From assembly GCA_021613335.1 (NCBI GenBank), contig JAJTWR010000088.1, forward strand, positions 1 to 64,000: 64,000 nt of DNA, given 5' to 3'. This stretch comes from Whitmania pigra (lineage: Eukaryota > Annelida > Clitellata > Hirudinida > Haemopidae). Each line of letters starts with the position of its first letter. Positions within the stretch are counted from its first letter, which is position 1. Both the position numbers and the translations under genes were made by a program. The notes beneath the pieces are model-generated. The model was not told the origin of the DNA. It worked only from the letters and a program-made list of their open reading frames with translations, and did not search any database. This document shows positions 1 through 11,494 of the stretch, piece by piece.

Positions 1-88
1 TATATTGGCACTCTAAGCAACTTTAAATAAAACAAGTTCATACAAATCAAAAAGTCGGTCTAGCCACAGCCAACCAATCAGATTTCAA

Positions 89-3000
89 TTACGTCACAGC
101 AGTGATGGAAATGTTACAATCATTTTGCCTTAAATCGGACATTGTCTGTCGGGCAATGTTGAGACTATCTATATATATATCATCAATAATATGAGGACAA
201 AGTTAATAATGATGACAATGAATATGTACCACTTGTAGAATGCAGATAAATATGAACATACTCCTAGTGTTCCTCTTATTGGTGTTGATGATGCCGTTGA
301 CACAGACGATAATGAAGTCATTGTTATAGGACCGCACTTCGGAGAACTGAAAAGCTCGGAAGGCCTGGCTAAAATTGTCTTTCTTGGTTTATTTCTCAAT
401 CGCACATCACTGAGTTTTTCCATTCGTGGTTTTACGTCAAAGTTGAGGCTGCTTTTATTAACGTCTGTTCTTAACAACTCATTCCTTGACTGTGTGTCTA
501 AGTTTCTTCTATTCTCTTTCACGTTTTGTCCATCATTTGAAGAACTATCTCTTTTCTCACTGTCTTCATCAGAACTAGATTTAGTTTCTAAATTTCCAAA
601 CTGTTCGAATGCTGCACTTGACTCTCTGAAATATAATGAACATGAAGAATTAAATAATGAATTTGCAAGCTATCTGGATTGCAATTTGGATTAAAATAGA
701 ATAACCTGGATGAGATTCGATCAACTTCACCTAGCAAATCCAGTTGACTGATGGCAAACCTCTTTGTTGTTCCTGGTTCATTCATTTTCCATCTCCTCCA
801 TTTTCTTTCATGTGCTTGACTCAAATAAACTCGGTTGCCATTCAAGTATCTGATTTATAATGTCTTTCAATTAATTCAGTAAGTAAGAATGTAATTATTT
901 CTAAAGTGTTACATTAAACAATTACCTATTACTGACCGTTTATTGTAATAAATTGCTGTTAGTTAATCACTTATTGTTATAATGAGTGTAATATATATAA
1001 TAAATAATAAGCGCTCAATTAATCAAAAGGTTATTTTAATAACATTTATTTATTCTTTGTTGAAATTATAATCATTATATTTGAACTGTATAATTTGCTA
1101 TCCCCTTGAAGTTCAATTAACTGATGCCATTTATACCAACGTTCCATCAAGGCATTTGGTGGCTCTGGTAGCATCTTTTTCGTTCTCAAAGAAAACCAGA
1201 CCAAATCCCTCAGGATACCTTGAAATCCAAACATGCTTGAGTGGTCCAAAAGTCGAGAAGGTCTCCTCAATCTCCCTTTTGTCCGCCCCTTGGCCCAAGT
1301 ACCCCACGTAGACTTTTGAACTTTTCCATTGGCTTGGCATTTCTGAAAGAAAACACGGTTGTTTGGAAAATGTAATTTGTTGGTATGAGTTAGTTAACAA
1401 GAGATGATTTACTGAACACTATTAATTGCGCTTTATGTGAATCGATTTTTAAGAAAATTGTCAGGACCGAGATTAGATGTCCAATAATCCATTGTGAGAT
1501 ATTGCCAAATTCACAACACGATAAAGAATTGTTAATTTATAAATTTATATACTCTTGTCAGATGCTAATGTCATATACTAAGAAATATCATTACTCACCC
1601 TTTGACGATGTCACTCTAATTGGATTCCCATTCAAAAACCTGGTATGGGAATATAAATGAAACCAAAGCTATGAGAAATCTCCTCCAAAAAGAATGATTT
1701 TTTTTTTAATTTTATGATTCTCGCACAATTTGTTACTTTGTGTCACATACAACATCATTCCCCTTTTAATTGATATCTAAATTACCAATTATTAACAGGT
1801 TAAAGCAAATAAGGGCCGATTCATGTTCAATGCCTTAGAGATGAAAGCTTAATAAAGTGGTGATTCCAGATAGTTTGGAATCATAAGTATTGTCGGATAA
1901 CTAGCTCTGGCACAAAATGAAATCAAGTGGCCTCAGAGTCGTTCAGAGTCGAGATCGATTTCGACGATGAATGAACCAACATTTACTACTTAATGGAATT
2001 GAAGAATCAGAAACTTTTTTTTGCTAAATACAAAAACTTAAATATCAAGGAATACGATCGTTAAAGAGATCACATCTCGTCATCAACTGAAGTGGAACAA
2101 ATATAGAACTGTCTTGAAGATTCTGGAGCATCAATTGTTCAGTAAAAATTCAAGAACGGACAATTCAAATTAGTGTATTCTGCATACTTTTTTTAATGGC
2201 ATCTGATACCTTAATCATTTAAATCACACAATCACTAATCCAAGAAATACTTAATTTTTAAATCATCTGCAATTAGACAATTATAAGGACACTAACATCC
2301 CGTCAAAGCTTTTGATGGCATTCCCTGCATCTCTCAAAGCACCGAAGAAGACAACCGCTATCCTAGGCTGTTGCCTAGTTACCCACACTTGTTTGACGAG
2401 TCCGACGTTCTTAAAGACTTTTTCGATGTCATGTTCTTGAATCTCTTCCCCAAAACCACTGACGTAGACTTTGGACCCAGTATCTTCATTATTGCTTACG
2501 ATATCTGTGTTGTTTATATGGTTATTAATCTTTTGTGCGTTAAATGTTAATTGTATATATTATTAAAAGTATTTGTGCATTAAATGTTAATTGTATATAT
2601 TAATAAAAGTATTTATATTTCTCAAGTGATTAAATGATTTCTGAAAGTTTTAATTTCATTCTTAAAACATTGCAAGTTGACTAATTATAAATTATTACAT
2701 GATTTTATCATTTAAGGTGATAAACATTTCGTGGATTCCGCTGTTACTTTGAATTATGAAGGTATAAATTCAAATCATTTGAAATATCAGCTGATCTTAG
2801 ACACTCACCTGTGGTTAGTTTTACCGTAATTCTTCTGTTATTTATGATCCTGTTTGAAAATGTTTGTTAAAAGTTATTGCAATTGTTATTAATCATTTGA
2901 GCACCTGATCAATTGATCATTCTATTATTTGTATCATTTATGCATACCTATTAATTTGTTGTGCATTAATTGTTACGTAGTTATTAGTAAAAATATTTAT

Positions 3001-6000
3001 ACTCGTCTAATATAATGAAATAACCTGAGGTCCGGGAACTAGTAAGTTTTAGAGTAAGTTTATTAAGCAAGTATTCAGTTAACGAAACTGAATAATCGAA
3101 GGTAAGAGTTTAAGGAATTGAGGTACTTAGAAGATGCAAATGGATATTTGGGCTTCTAAGTTGTTTGGATTCTCGCTGAATGTCAGGTGAATATCGATAA
3201 CGCTTTTCTGTAGAAATATTAGATACCACGTGCCCGACAAAGATACCAAATATAATGAATTATAAATTTAATTTTTTTAGCATTATAAACTTAATTAATT
3301 TCTAAGTTTACAACATTAATAATACGATGTCTTTGGTATAGCTGCAATTAACCGAGCAAATAAAACAGATGGTATTGATGTTGAAGAATTAAAATATGTA
3401 AGATTCTAAGTTTTCACGTTTAAAATAGATAGGCTTAAGTCTAAAGCATTTCGTTATCAAATTACTTAAGGAATGGAAGAAACTGGGGATAGAATTTGAA
3501 TAAACATTTAAATACAACGGCACTAACTTTCCCTCTAAATACCTGACGGCTCTCTCAGCGTCTCTAGGTTTGTCAAAGAAGACATACGCAATGCCCAGTG
3601 GTTGCTTTGGAAGCCATACGTGATTAAGCCGTCCATAAGACTTGAAAGCCTTTACAACGTCAGCTTTGTTTGTACCCTCATCGAGACCAGAAACGTAAAC
3701 CCTTGAATATTTATCTCGCTGTTTGCTTGACCTTCCTTCGTGATTAAGAATAACGATAAGTATAAAAGGTAAAAATTGATTGATCAGAATTGGCTTGACA
3801 AAGCTACTTATTTTAGCGAATTAAAATTTGATGATAATAATTTACAGGGCCAACTTCACATATTTCGAGCCCCTAGGAATTACAAAAAATCATTTCAAAC
3901 CTAAAAAAAAATAAACATAAAAAAACAGGAATTTTATTAACAATCTTTACTCACTCCTAGCTAGTTTCAAATTAATAGTTCTGCCATTCATCAGCCTGGT
4001 GTAGAAATTGAAACATAAATTAGTATTTGTTTCGATATCTATTTGAATAATAATTAAATTAAACGTTAATTTTAATGAACAATACAAATAGAATTTCAAG
4101 TTTATATTAAGTTAATATTTGATAATTTCAATGAGTTCTTCAGGCAAATTAAAAAATTCCAAAAATGTTTAATTAGATGTCTAAAATAACACAAACGTTC
4201 CATCAAGACACCATAAAGCTTCCTTCGCATCTTCCTCGTTCTCAAAAGTGATAAACGCAATGCTCGATAGTTTCTTGATGATGGTCACGTCTACAACGCG
4301 TCCAAATGATTTGAAAGTTTTTTCAAGATCTTTCTTCTCTACGTTGTCATGTAGGCCAGATACGTAGATTTTTGAATTGTCCCTTTTGTAACTTGTAGGT
4401 GTCTCTGTGAAATAGGCCATACAATAACAAATTTATTATCTGAATATTTTCCAATGCCTGGTGAACATTTTCTTAAATAATTAATATATTAATGTAACGA
4501 GGGGATACATTAACAAAAACATTTTGATAAGGCGAATAATGACTTAACAATTTAACAAGTCGACTTTATCGTTCCGGATTTAAATGACCGGGAGAGGCAT
4601 TATATGGAAATAATTCACAAAATCGTGACTTGAAATATTTTCCTATGTTATTTATATTTGCACTCACCCATAACAACTCTTACTGGTCTGCCATTCATCA
4701 TCCTGGTAAAAAATCATCCTACATTTTCTTTTGAAGTCGATTTATTCATTCGACAAAATCAAATAACTGATTAACTAACCCAGTTGTCGTTGAATTCAAC
4801 ACATTATAATAATGCAAAAATATTGAGCAACGTAATAGTATATTTAATTATTATGATCAATTTGTAATTGATTACTAGAATTGCTTAAAAATATATAAAA
4901 ATAATGCAAACATCATAGACTATAAATACATTCTAAACACTAACGTCATGTCAAGGCACCTGGCGGCTTCAATCGCATCTTCATCGTCTTCAAAGAAAAC
5001 GTTGGCGCTAACAGGCGGATTAGATCCGATCCACAGGTGCTTGATGCGTCCGAATGCCGACAAGGTCTCTTCAATTTCTAATTCATCGACCCCTTCCCCC
5101 AATCGACCCACGTACAATCTTGGAATTTCGACTACAGGCTTTCCTGAAGTCCCAAATATTATGGGAGAAGGATGAGAGGTAAGTTGTTAATTACCAAATA
5201 ATTGATAAGCATCTTTCTTGATTGTAATAAATATAATTTATAATTAATTAATTAATTGAACCCATAAGTAGAACAATCTGATTCACTGTTTCACTGAAAG
5301 CAACAGAAAAAGAAGGACCTCTATCCACCTCACCATCGTTTCGTATTCCAAACATGCCTGCTCAATTCTAAATTCCCGTGAACAAACAAAAGAAAATCAG
5401 AAGGCTGTCAATGTTTTCTTCAAGAAAGGACCTGAAATCTATCTGATTGTTGTTCCCGAGCCAAATAGAAGTATGGCTGTTGGAAACAGGAACATTGTCA
5501 AGATATGTCGAGTGAGACCGTAGATCCAAGATTTGGAATAGCAAATTAATGAAGAGCCAGTTAAGATATGCCACGCAACACACAGGATTCCTTTCTGAAC
5601 GATCAATGAAAGGTGTGCTTCGATGGAGGTAAAGAGCGGTCGTGGCATGACAAGTATTCATCCGAGTGAAAACCTCAAAAGAAGTAGGGGTAGACCAAGA
5701 AAATACCCAAAATGAAGATGAGGTGTGGAACAATTAGAACATCTCAGAATGTCCAAAGGAAATAGGGGTAGACCGAGAAAATACCTAAGACAGAAAATTA
5801 ATTGTGCATCGAGCGACACATCGGGACTTATTTTGTGATTTCATTTTATAATGTTCAATCAATTGTCCGTTAGATAATAAAACTTTCCTCTTGAAAATTC
5901 TTAAAAAAACGCGTATTGTTTTCTAGAAGAAAATTTATAACAATGAACATCGATGACTGTTATAATTAACAAAGCGGTAATATTAATTCAATTGTAATGT

Positions 6001-9000
6001 GATACAAAATAAAACAATAAAAAAATTATAATACAATTAGAATAACAATAATTAATAAGTTGAGGGCGGAGCCTAGGCACGCATGCATATGCGCAGTCGC
6101 ATATATAAAACCGCTTAATAAAATTAATAAAATTTATATTAAATTTTTAACGGTTATATTCAGTATCTTTTTTCTCTCGATGTCCCAATATTTGTGCTAT
6201 ACCGATCATGTAACTAAGTAATTCACTTTCCAAACTTCCTCAACGGCTCCCAAGATCCTAAGAAATACTTGACATTCATTACTATTCAGCAAATATTCGG
6301 CACTAAGGCTTGCTAAAGCAATCGTTACTAATACCTCAATTACATAAGCACAGTATTAACAGCTAATACCGAACCTTCATTCTCTTCTCGTACAGCGTCC
6401 TGACTGCCACAAAGTAGCGATATAAACAGCTCGAAGCAACCGCATTTATGACGAAATTTGCTATGAAGACTTGCGAGGTCTCAAGAAATAGATTGACGAA
6501 AATTTATAAGAAGTCAAATATGCTTTCGACGAAATTTCCTATGAACATCGTAGTCCAAAAGGTACCTAAATGGTGCTTGAACTGTGGATTCCAGTGCGAA
6601 CATTCGAATGAAGAATTTTGCACAGATTGCTTGGAAGTGATACATAAGTCCTTCAAGGATAAGATAAGGTGCCCTGATAAAAGCGATCCAATGGACAACG
6701 TTATGTGGGACAATCTCGATGAAGTCATGACGCACGTCTACAATGACAAAGGTTCAATAAAACCGATAGAAATAGAAGGGCCTCTGTTCACCTCACCCAC
6801 CGTTCCGATATTGCACGAAATGCTTCCGTACTCCAAACAAAACTGCTCAATTCCTAGCTCTTGTGAACGAACTAAAGAAAATCAGAAGCGAGTCCTTAAG
6901 ACAGTTTTTCTCAAGAAAGGACCTGGAATCTACCCGATTGTTGTTCCTATCCCAAATGATAGTATGGCCATTGGAAACGGGAACATTGTCAAGGTATGTC
7001 GAGTCAGACCTTTGATCCAAGATTTAGAGTACCAAAGAAGTGAGGAGCCAGTCAAGAGAGGTCGTGGAAGACCAAGGATCCATCCCTTAAAGACCAATAA
7101 AGGGTGTGAGGTGAAAAGACTATGCGCTAGACCACGTATTTATCCGTTTGTTTCACAGTACAATAACCCCTGTGAAAACATTAGTGAAAAAGTCAGAAAA
7201 GGTCTTGGTAGACCGAGGATTCGTCCGGTCGTTGAAACTAAGCATGTTGAAAATGGAGATATCAAAGAGAATGTCTGCGGACAATTGAAAAGAGGTCGTG
7301 GCAGACCTAGGATTCATCCGATTGTTCCACCACAAGGAGGTATGGAATTGGATGTTGAGCAGAACCCAGAAAACTTCAAAAGAGGCAGGGGTAGACCGAG
7401 AAAATATCCCAGATATGATGAACCAGACACATCGACAGAATACTAACTTTGCTTCAAGCAATATTAACTAAAGTTGTTTCTTCGGGAGTTTATTTTAAGA
7501 TTTTATTTGCTATTGATCATTTTAAAAATAAAACTTTTTTCTTGGAAATTTAAAAACAAATGTACTGTTAAAAATGAGCACTGATTTTAAGAGTAAATGA
7601 AGAGATAACATTAAATTAACTGTAAAAATATAGTTACAAGATATAGTTCTCAGGAAAACAGATTTGTTAATTGAAATTATTCAAGCACATAGCAGCCAAA
7701 TTAAAGAACAATCAACAGACAAATTAATATCATAGAAATGTTTAGAGTTGGCAAAAACGTTGAAGATGCTTTGGATAATAAGTTAATAATATAAGTGTTG
7801 TTAATTTAATAATTATTTTGTTTGTCATTACAAAGTGAAGCAATGTTAAATATAAGCCCTTACTTGCTTCGATTTGTACACTGATTCGTTTACCATTCGT
7901 ATGTCTGTTAAACAAAATTTACAAAAACGTTTTTTTTAATTTAATTGTTTTAGATTTTTTAAATTATTTAGTCGTTTAATTAGTTTGCCATTGGTTACAT
8001 AACAGGAATAATCAATTTATTAACTTAAGTTACTTAATTGTGTCTGTAAAATCTAGAACATTAACAATAATGAAAGCTAACTGTTGTCAGACAATATAAT
8101 AAAGATTGATAATAGCGATGGTATGAAATCATAATTGAGTGTAATGGCGAATCATTTGACTCATTAATGTTTCAAATTACATCACTAAATAACTAAATGT
8201 AATGATACCAACGTCCCATCTAAAGATCTGATGGCCTCCATTGCGTCTCTGCAGTCCTCAAAGTAAACATATGCGATCCAGGGTGGTTGTCTTGCAGCCC
8301 ATACCTGCAAGAGGCGTCCAAAGTTGCAAAATGCTGCAAAAACATCTTCGACCTTTTTCTCGTTCACACCTTTAGTCAGGCCATCAACTATAACTTTCGT
8401 ACTTTGGTATTTGGGAAATTCTGCAGATTGAGTATGAAACCAAAAAGAAAAAGTTGTTCGAGTAAGACACCAAGAACATTTTTATTTATCACTGTTTCAC
8501 GATGAGTACTTAAGTCGTCATTACAAATATTTGTTTATAAAAGTGTATTCTAACAGGATGTGAAGTTGTTTTTAATCGAAATACCATTTACGTATCTTCT
8601 AAGCCGAGGGCGGTCCCTGGAGGTGTAGGCTGGGTTGTGAACACGACTCATTACTGCTGTAGCTATCATCGCCTCAAACGAGGAACGCAATCCATATTGA
8701 TGGCAATGAAGAATTTGTACAATAAAACTCATTTTTAAGTAAGGCGTATACTTCTAAGATATTAATAAGCTATATTGTCAACAATTATTGTGTTTATTAA
8801 CTTAAGGTGCTTACATAATTTAAAACTTAAAGCAGCTTCATTGTTATTATAAAAGTTTTGAAATGTGATTCTGTTCATAAATAACAATGAATGAAAATCG
8901 GAACTCACCTCTGGAAAGAAATACTCTTATTTGTCTGCCATTTATTATTCTGGTTTGAAATTTTTTAAGACATTGTTAGTTATTTTTCTATGTTTTATCG

Positions 9001-9251
9001 GCTATTGCATGGCTTGTAAAATCCGTTTATCTGCAATATACTAACGTTCTGTTAAGACATCTGATGGACTCCAACGCGTGATTGTTGTTCTTAAAGAGGA
9101 CAAGTGCTGTCCACGGTGGTCGATTGGAAACACAAACCTGATTGAGGGGTCCGAATGTACTGAAGATTTCTGCGATCTTTTTTTCATTGGCTCCCTCACC
9201 CAGGCCATCCACGTATACTCTTGAGGCCACCTCGTTATCATTACTAAACAT
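89..9251 (-). CDS. Seven-RRM SRSF3/7-like RNA-binding protein, downstream tandem copy
   Basis: Predicted 747-residue RNA-binding protein; RNA target unknown. Each RRM has exon A (beta1-alpha1-beta2-beta3, RNP2 and RNP1) and exon B (an NGR-xx-RV strand). Exons A: 9046-9251, 8213-8420, 4945-5143, 4197-4404, 3528-3735, 2297-2504, 1141-1342. Exons B: 8909-8949, 7864-7904, 4668-4702, 3955-3995, 2809-2849, 1599-1639, 706-849. Tail exons: 262-625 and 89-145. Phases agree at every junction and the total length is a multiple of three. RNP2 examples are RVYVDGL, KIYVSGL and KVYVGYL. The 'FGPLxxVWxxxxPPGxAxVxFE' pattern is typical of SRSF3/SRSF7/Rbp1. The last exon B is longer (144 bp) and leads into a Lys/Ser-rich acidic-basic tail, not a classical RS domain. 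The large intron at 5144-7863 hosts the AT-hook locus on the other strand. The RRM cassettes are very secure; the start ATG (a 5' UTR exon may precede it) and the last small exon are less so. Confidence 0.85.
5285..5900 (+). pseudogene. Decayed tandem copy of the AT-hook gene
   Basis: This stretch is colinear with the AT-hook gene from about codon 105 to its poly(A) region. It shares the segments 'caagaaaggacctg' and 'ggaacattgtcaag', an AT-hook-like 'aggggtagaccgagaaaata', and a similar AATAAA-containing 3' end near 5877. The frame is broken by several stops, for example TAG codons at the equivalents of 'VRPLIQDLE' near 5521-5540. No N-terminal half is visible. It lies in the same orientation and in the same intron as the intact gene, so local duplication followed by decay is the simplest reading. 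Confidence 0.75.
6102..6109 (+). promoter_or_regulatory. TATA box of the AT-hook gene
   Basis: TATATAAA lies about 340 bp upstream of the AT-hook ORF start, in a locally GC-richer stretch (6061-6115) that stands out from the AT-rich surroundings. Assignment as a core promoter is inference. Confidence 0.4.
6448..7446 (+). CDS. Intronless AT-hook protein with an N-terminal Cys-rich motif
   Basis: A 332-residue protein from one uninterrupted reading frame, with an in-frame TAG 33 bases upstream of the first ATG. Residues 42-60 contain a possible zinc-binding cluster (CLNCGFQC followed by CTDC). The C-terminal half carries AT-hook motifs: canonical KRGRGRPRIHP at about 204-214 and 282-292, KRGRGRPRKYP near 315-325, and weaker versions KGLGRPRIRP and RLCARPRIYP. 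AT-hooks bind the minor groove of AT-rich DNA, so a nuclear chromatin role is likely, but the partner or target is unknown. The gene lies antisense inside the intron between RRM2 and RRM3 of the seven-RRM gene. Being intronless in an intron-rich locus, it may be a retrogene. A poly(A) signal AATAAA is at 7527-7532. Confidence 0.8.
   Translation: MTKFAMKTCEVSRNRLTKIYKKSNMLSTKFPMNIVVQKVPKWCLNCGFQCEHSNEEFCTDCLEVIHKSFKDKIRCPDKSDPMDNVMWDNLDEVMTHVYNDKGSIKPIEIEGPLFTSPTVPILHEMLPYSKQNCSIPSSCERTKENQKRVLKTVFLKKGPGIYPIVVPIPNDSMAIGNGNIVKVCRVRPLIQDLEYQRSEEPVKRGRGRPRIHPLKTNKGCEVKRLCARPRIYPFVSQYNNPCENISEKVRKGLGRPRIRPVVETKHVENGDIKENVCGQLKRGRGRPRIHPIVPPQGGMELDVEQNPENFKRGRGRPRKYPRYDEPDTSTEY
8590..8705 (-). repeat. 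SINE-like fragment, 3' part
   Basis: A stretch containing 'cccagcctacacctccag' and a GGGACCGCCCTC-type end (read on the minus strand) matches part of the block at 42900-43055. It is GC-rich relative to its surroundings. It is a partial copy without the A-box-like part, and it lies in an intron of the seven-RRM gene. Confidence 0.45.
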
Positions 9252-9253
9252 CC

Positions 9254-11494
9254 CTGAAGTGCTGAGTTGGATTTAAATATATAATTGTAAATATTACAGA
9301 AGAATCATTAAAATTACAAATAAAATATTTAAATGCAAACACAAAATCTGAAGAAGTTGGATAAAACGCAAGTTTTAATCGAAATTTTAATTTGATTAAA
9401 TTCAAAAGCAGGTCGCTTCAAAATGCGAGTTTGCTTTGCCAACTAAATTGGAAAGTAATGCCAAAATCTATTTTTTTTTTATAGTTTATAGGAGTCCAAA
9501 TTAATTACTAACTGTTTCAATAAGATATTTGAAATTTCTATTATGCCAAATATAATATCCTTCTTAATGAAAATCGACCTCTTTTCAAGACATTTTGGAA
9601 ATCCTCTTTATTCATTTTTTAGAAGCACTTAATATTATTCAGTATTATTGATTAAAGTCTTGGCTATATTTTGTCTTAGTTTTAATTAGAATAATTATTT
9701 TACTTCTAGTCATAACTTAATATTTTGCTTTCTTTGAAATGGAATAATAAATAATTTTCTGATATGCCTTTAGCACATAGTATGTAATCTAAAATTGTTA
9801 ATATATATCATTAATTAAATAAGTTTAATGAAATCACATGTAATCATTTAATCTACCTCATTTTATTTTCTTGGTCGTAACTTGAACTAAAATAGAAGTC
9901 AACTATTTTTCAAAGCATTTCATCAAGCAACGAAATTCTTGCAGCTGGAGGCTGAAATAACATGCAAAACATGCACGAACAGGTTGCTTTGACATTTGAG
10001 CAGATTTTCAGAAACTTTGATTGAACGACATTGGAGTCCACCAAGTATTGCTACTTAACATATCTGTGGTCTTCATTATAGCCCTTATTACTTCTAATGT
10101 TTTATTTTATTATTACGATTATATGTCTATTTAAAGTAAGCAAACATGAAAGAGTAAATATATTAGAAAAAATTTGTTTCTTCGTTGGCGATGACGGTGG
10201 TTGTAATGCAACAAATAATTGATAAAACACCTGCTATCGAACGCAACAATTTTCTTAAACATTTTAAAAGGTCAAGAATCAGTGCAGCTGATGTTGAATA
10301 TGATGATTAAAGCTTAAACGTTGCTCTTGATAATTTTTTTCATTAAAACTTTGTGTTAAAGAATTTTATAAACAAGGATTAAGTGCTTGACCTTATGTCA
10401 CCATAAATTTAGATAAATCAAGAACCAATAAATATATCTCTGATTATTTGGCGCATTTCATTGAGTGTCATACGTTACAAGTCAGTGAATGTTTATGTTA
10501 CGCTAGGTGATGTTAAGAGTTAACGATTAATAAAAATTATTTTCTTCAATAACAAAAATTAAAATAGCTTGATATTTGTCTCAAAAAACACCAGGAAATA
10601 AAATCCATACATAACAAATTAATTTTACTCGTCTTCTATCAACAATTTATTACTTATTATTAAACATAATTGATAATTCATAATAAAAAAATCAAATTTT
10701 CTAGGAAAAAATAGTATGTATATTTATTTGATCTTACGTTTAGATACTCATTTGAGTCAGATATCGGTCATTGTATCTTGTTTCATCTATGACCGTGAAT
10801 AAAATTGATGGATCAAAAAATAATGACAATACTGATAATATTAATTTCTCGTGCAAACCAAATTTCCAACTTTTTTCGATTCATTTAACGCATAAAATCA
10901 ATGCTTTTTATTCCCCACAAAATTTTCAAAAAATCCCTTGAGACAAGATGGAATGATACATAAAGTAAAATACTAATCAAAGTAAGGCATCAGTAAAATG
11001 CTACTAATTCAGATAAGGTAAAGATCAACAATGTAATAATTAAAGTAAATAGTTATATTAAAATGTTAAATTAAGAACTTTATTGCAATTTTTGAAAGTG
11101 AGATGTCGAGCAACGATATTATAATTAAGTTTGGTAGGCAAATGAAGATGTTAATGGCGAGAAAAATGTAACTTAAACGGTTAAAGTTAAATTCTGAAAT
11201 ATGTAAGTTCTTTCACACAATCAAATTCGTATGAAATATGAAGATCCCATATTTACCTGCCACCAAAGTTTCCAACTAAAACTCACAACAAATTTAATTT
11301 GTTAGTTTCGCATCAATGGATTTCACAAAAAATCTTTCAATATATTGTTTTGGCAATAGCCATGCTTTACTTGACATAAGCTAGTTTTTTTTCCCCTTAA
11401 GCAGTTTACCCAATCAAAACCCATTTAAAGATGATTATGAAAATGCTTATTAAGCCGATGACATGAATTATGACAACTATTATGGGTACTTACG
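9254..11494. other. Intergenic DNA between the two seven-RRM genes
   Basis: AT-rich sequence between the 3' end of the upstream paralogue and the 5' end of the downstream one. A TTTATT (AATAAA on the minus strand) at 11079-11084 may be the poly(A) signal of the upstream gene. I found no RRM-like exon, other coding exon or RNA gene here. The promoter of the downstream RRM gene must lie in this stretch or further 5', but no clear TATA element was seen. Confidence 0.5.
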
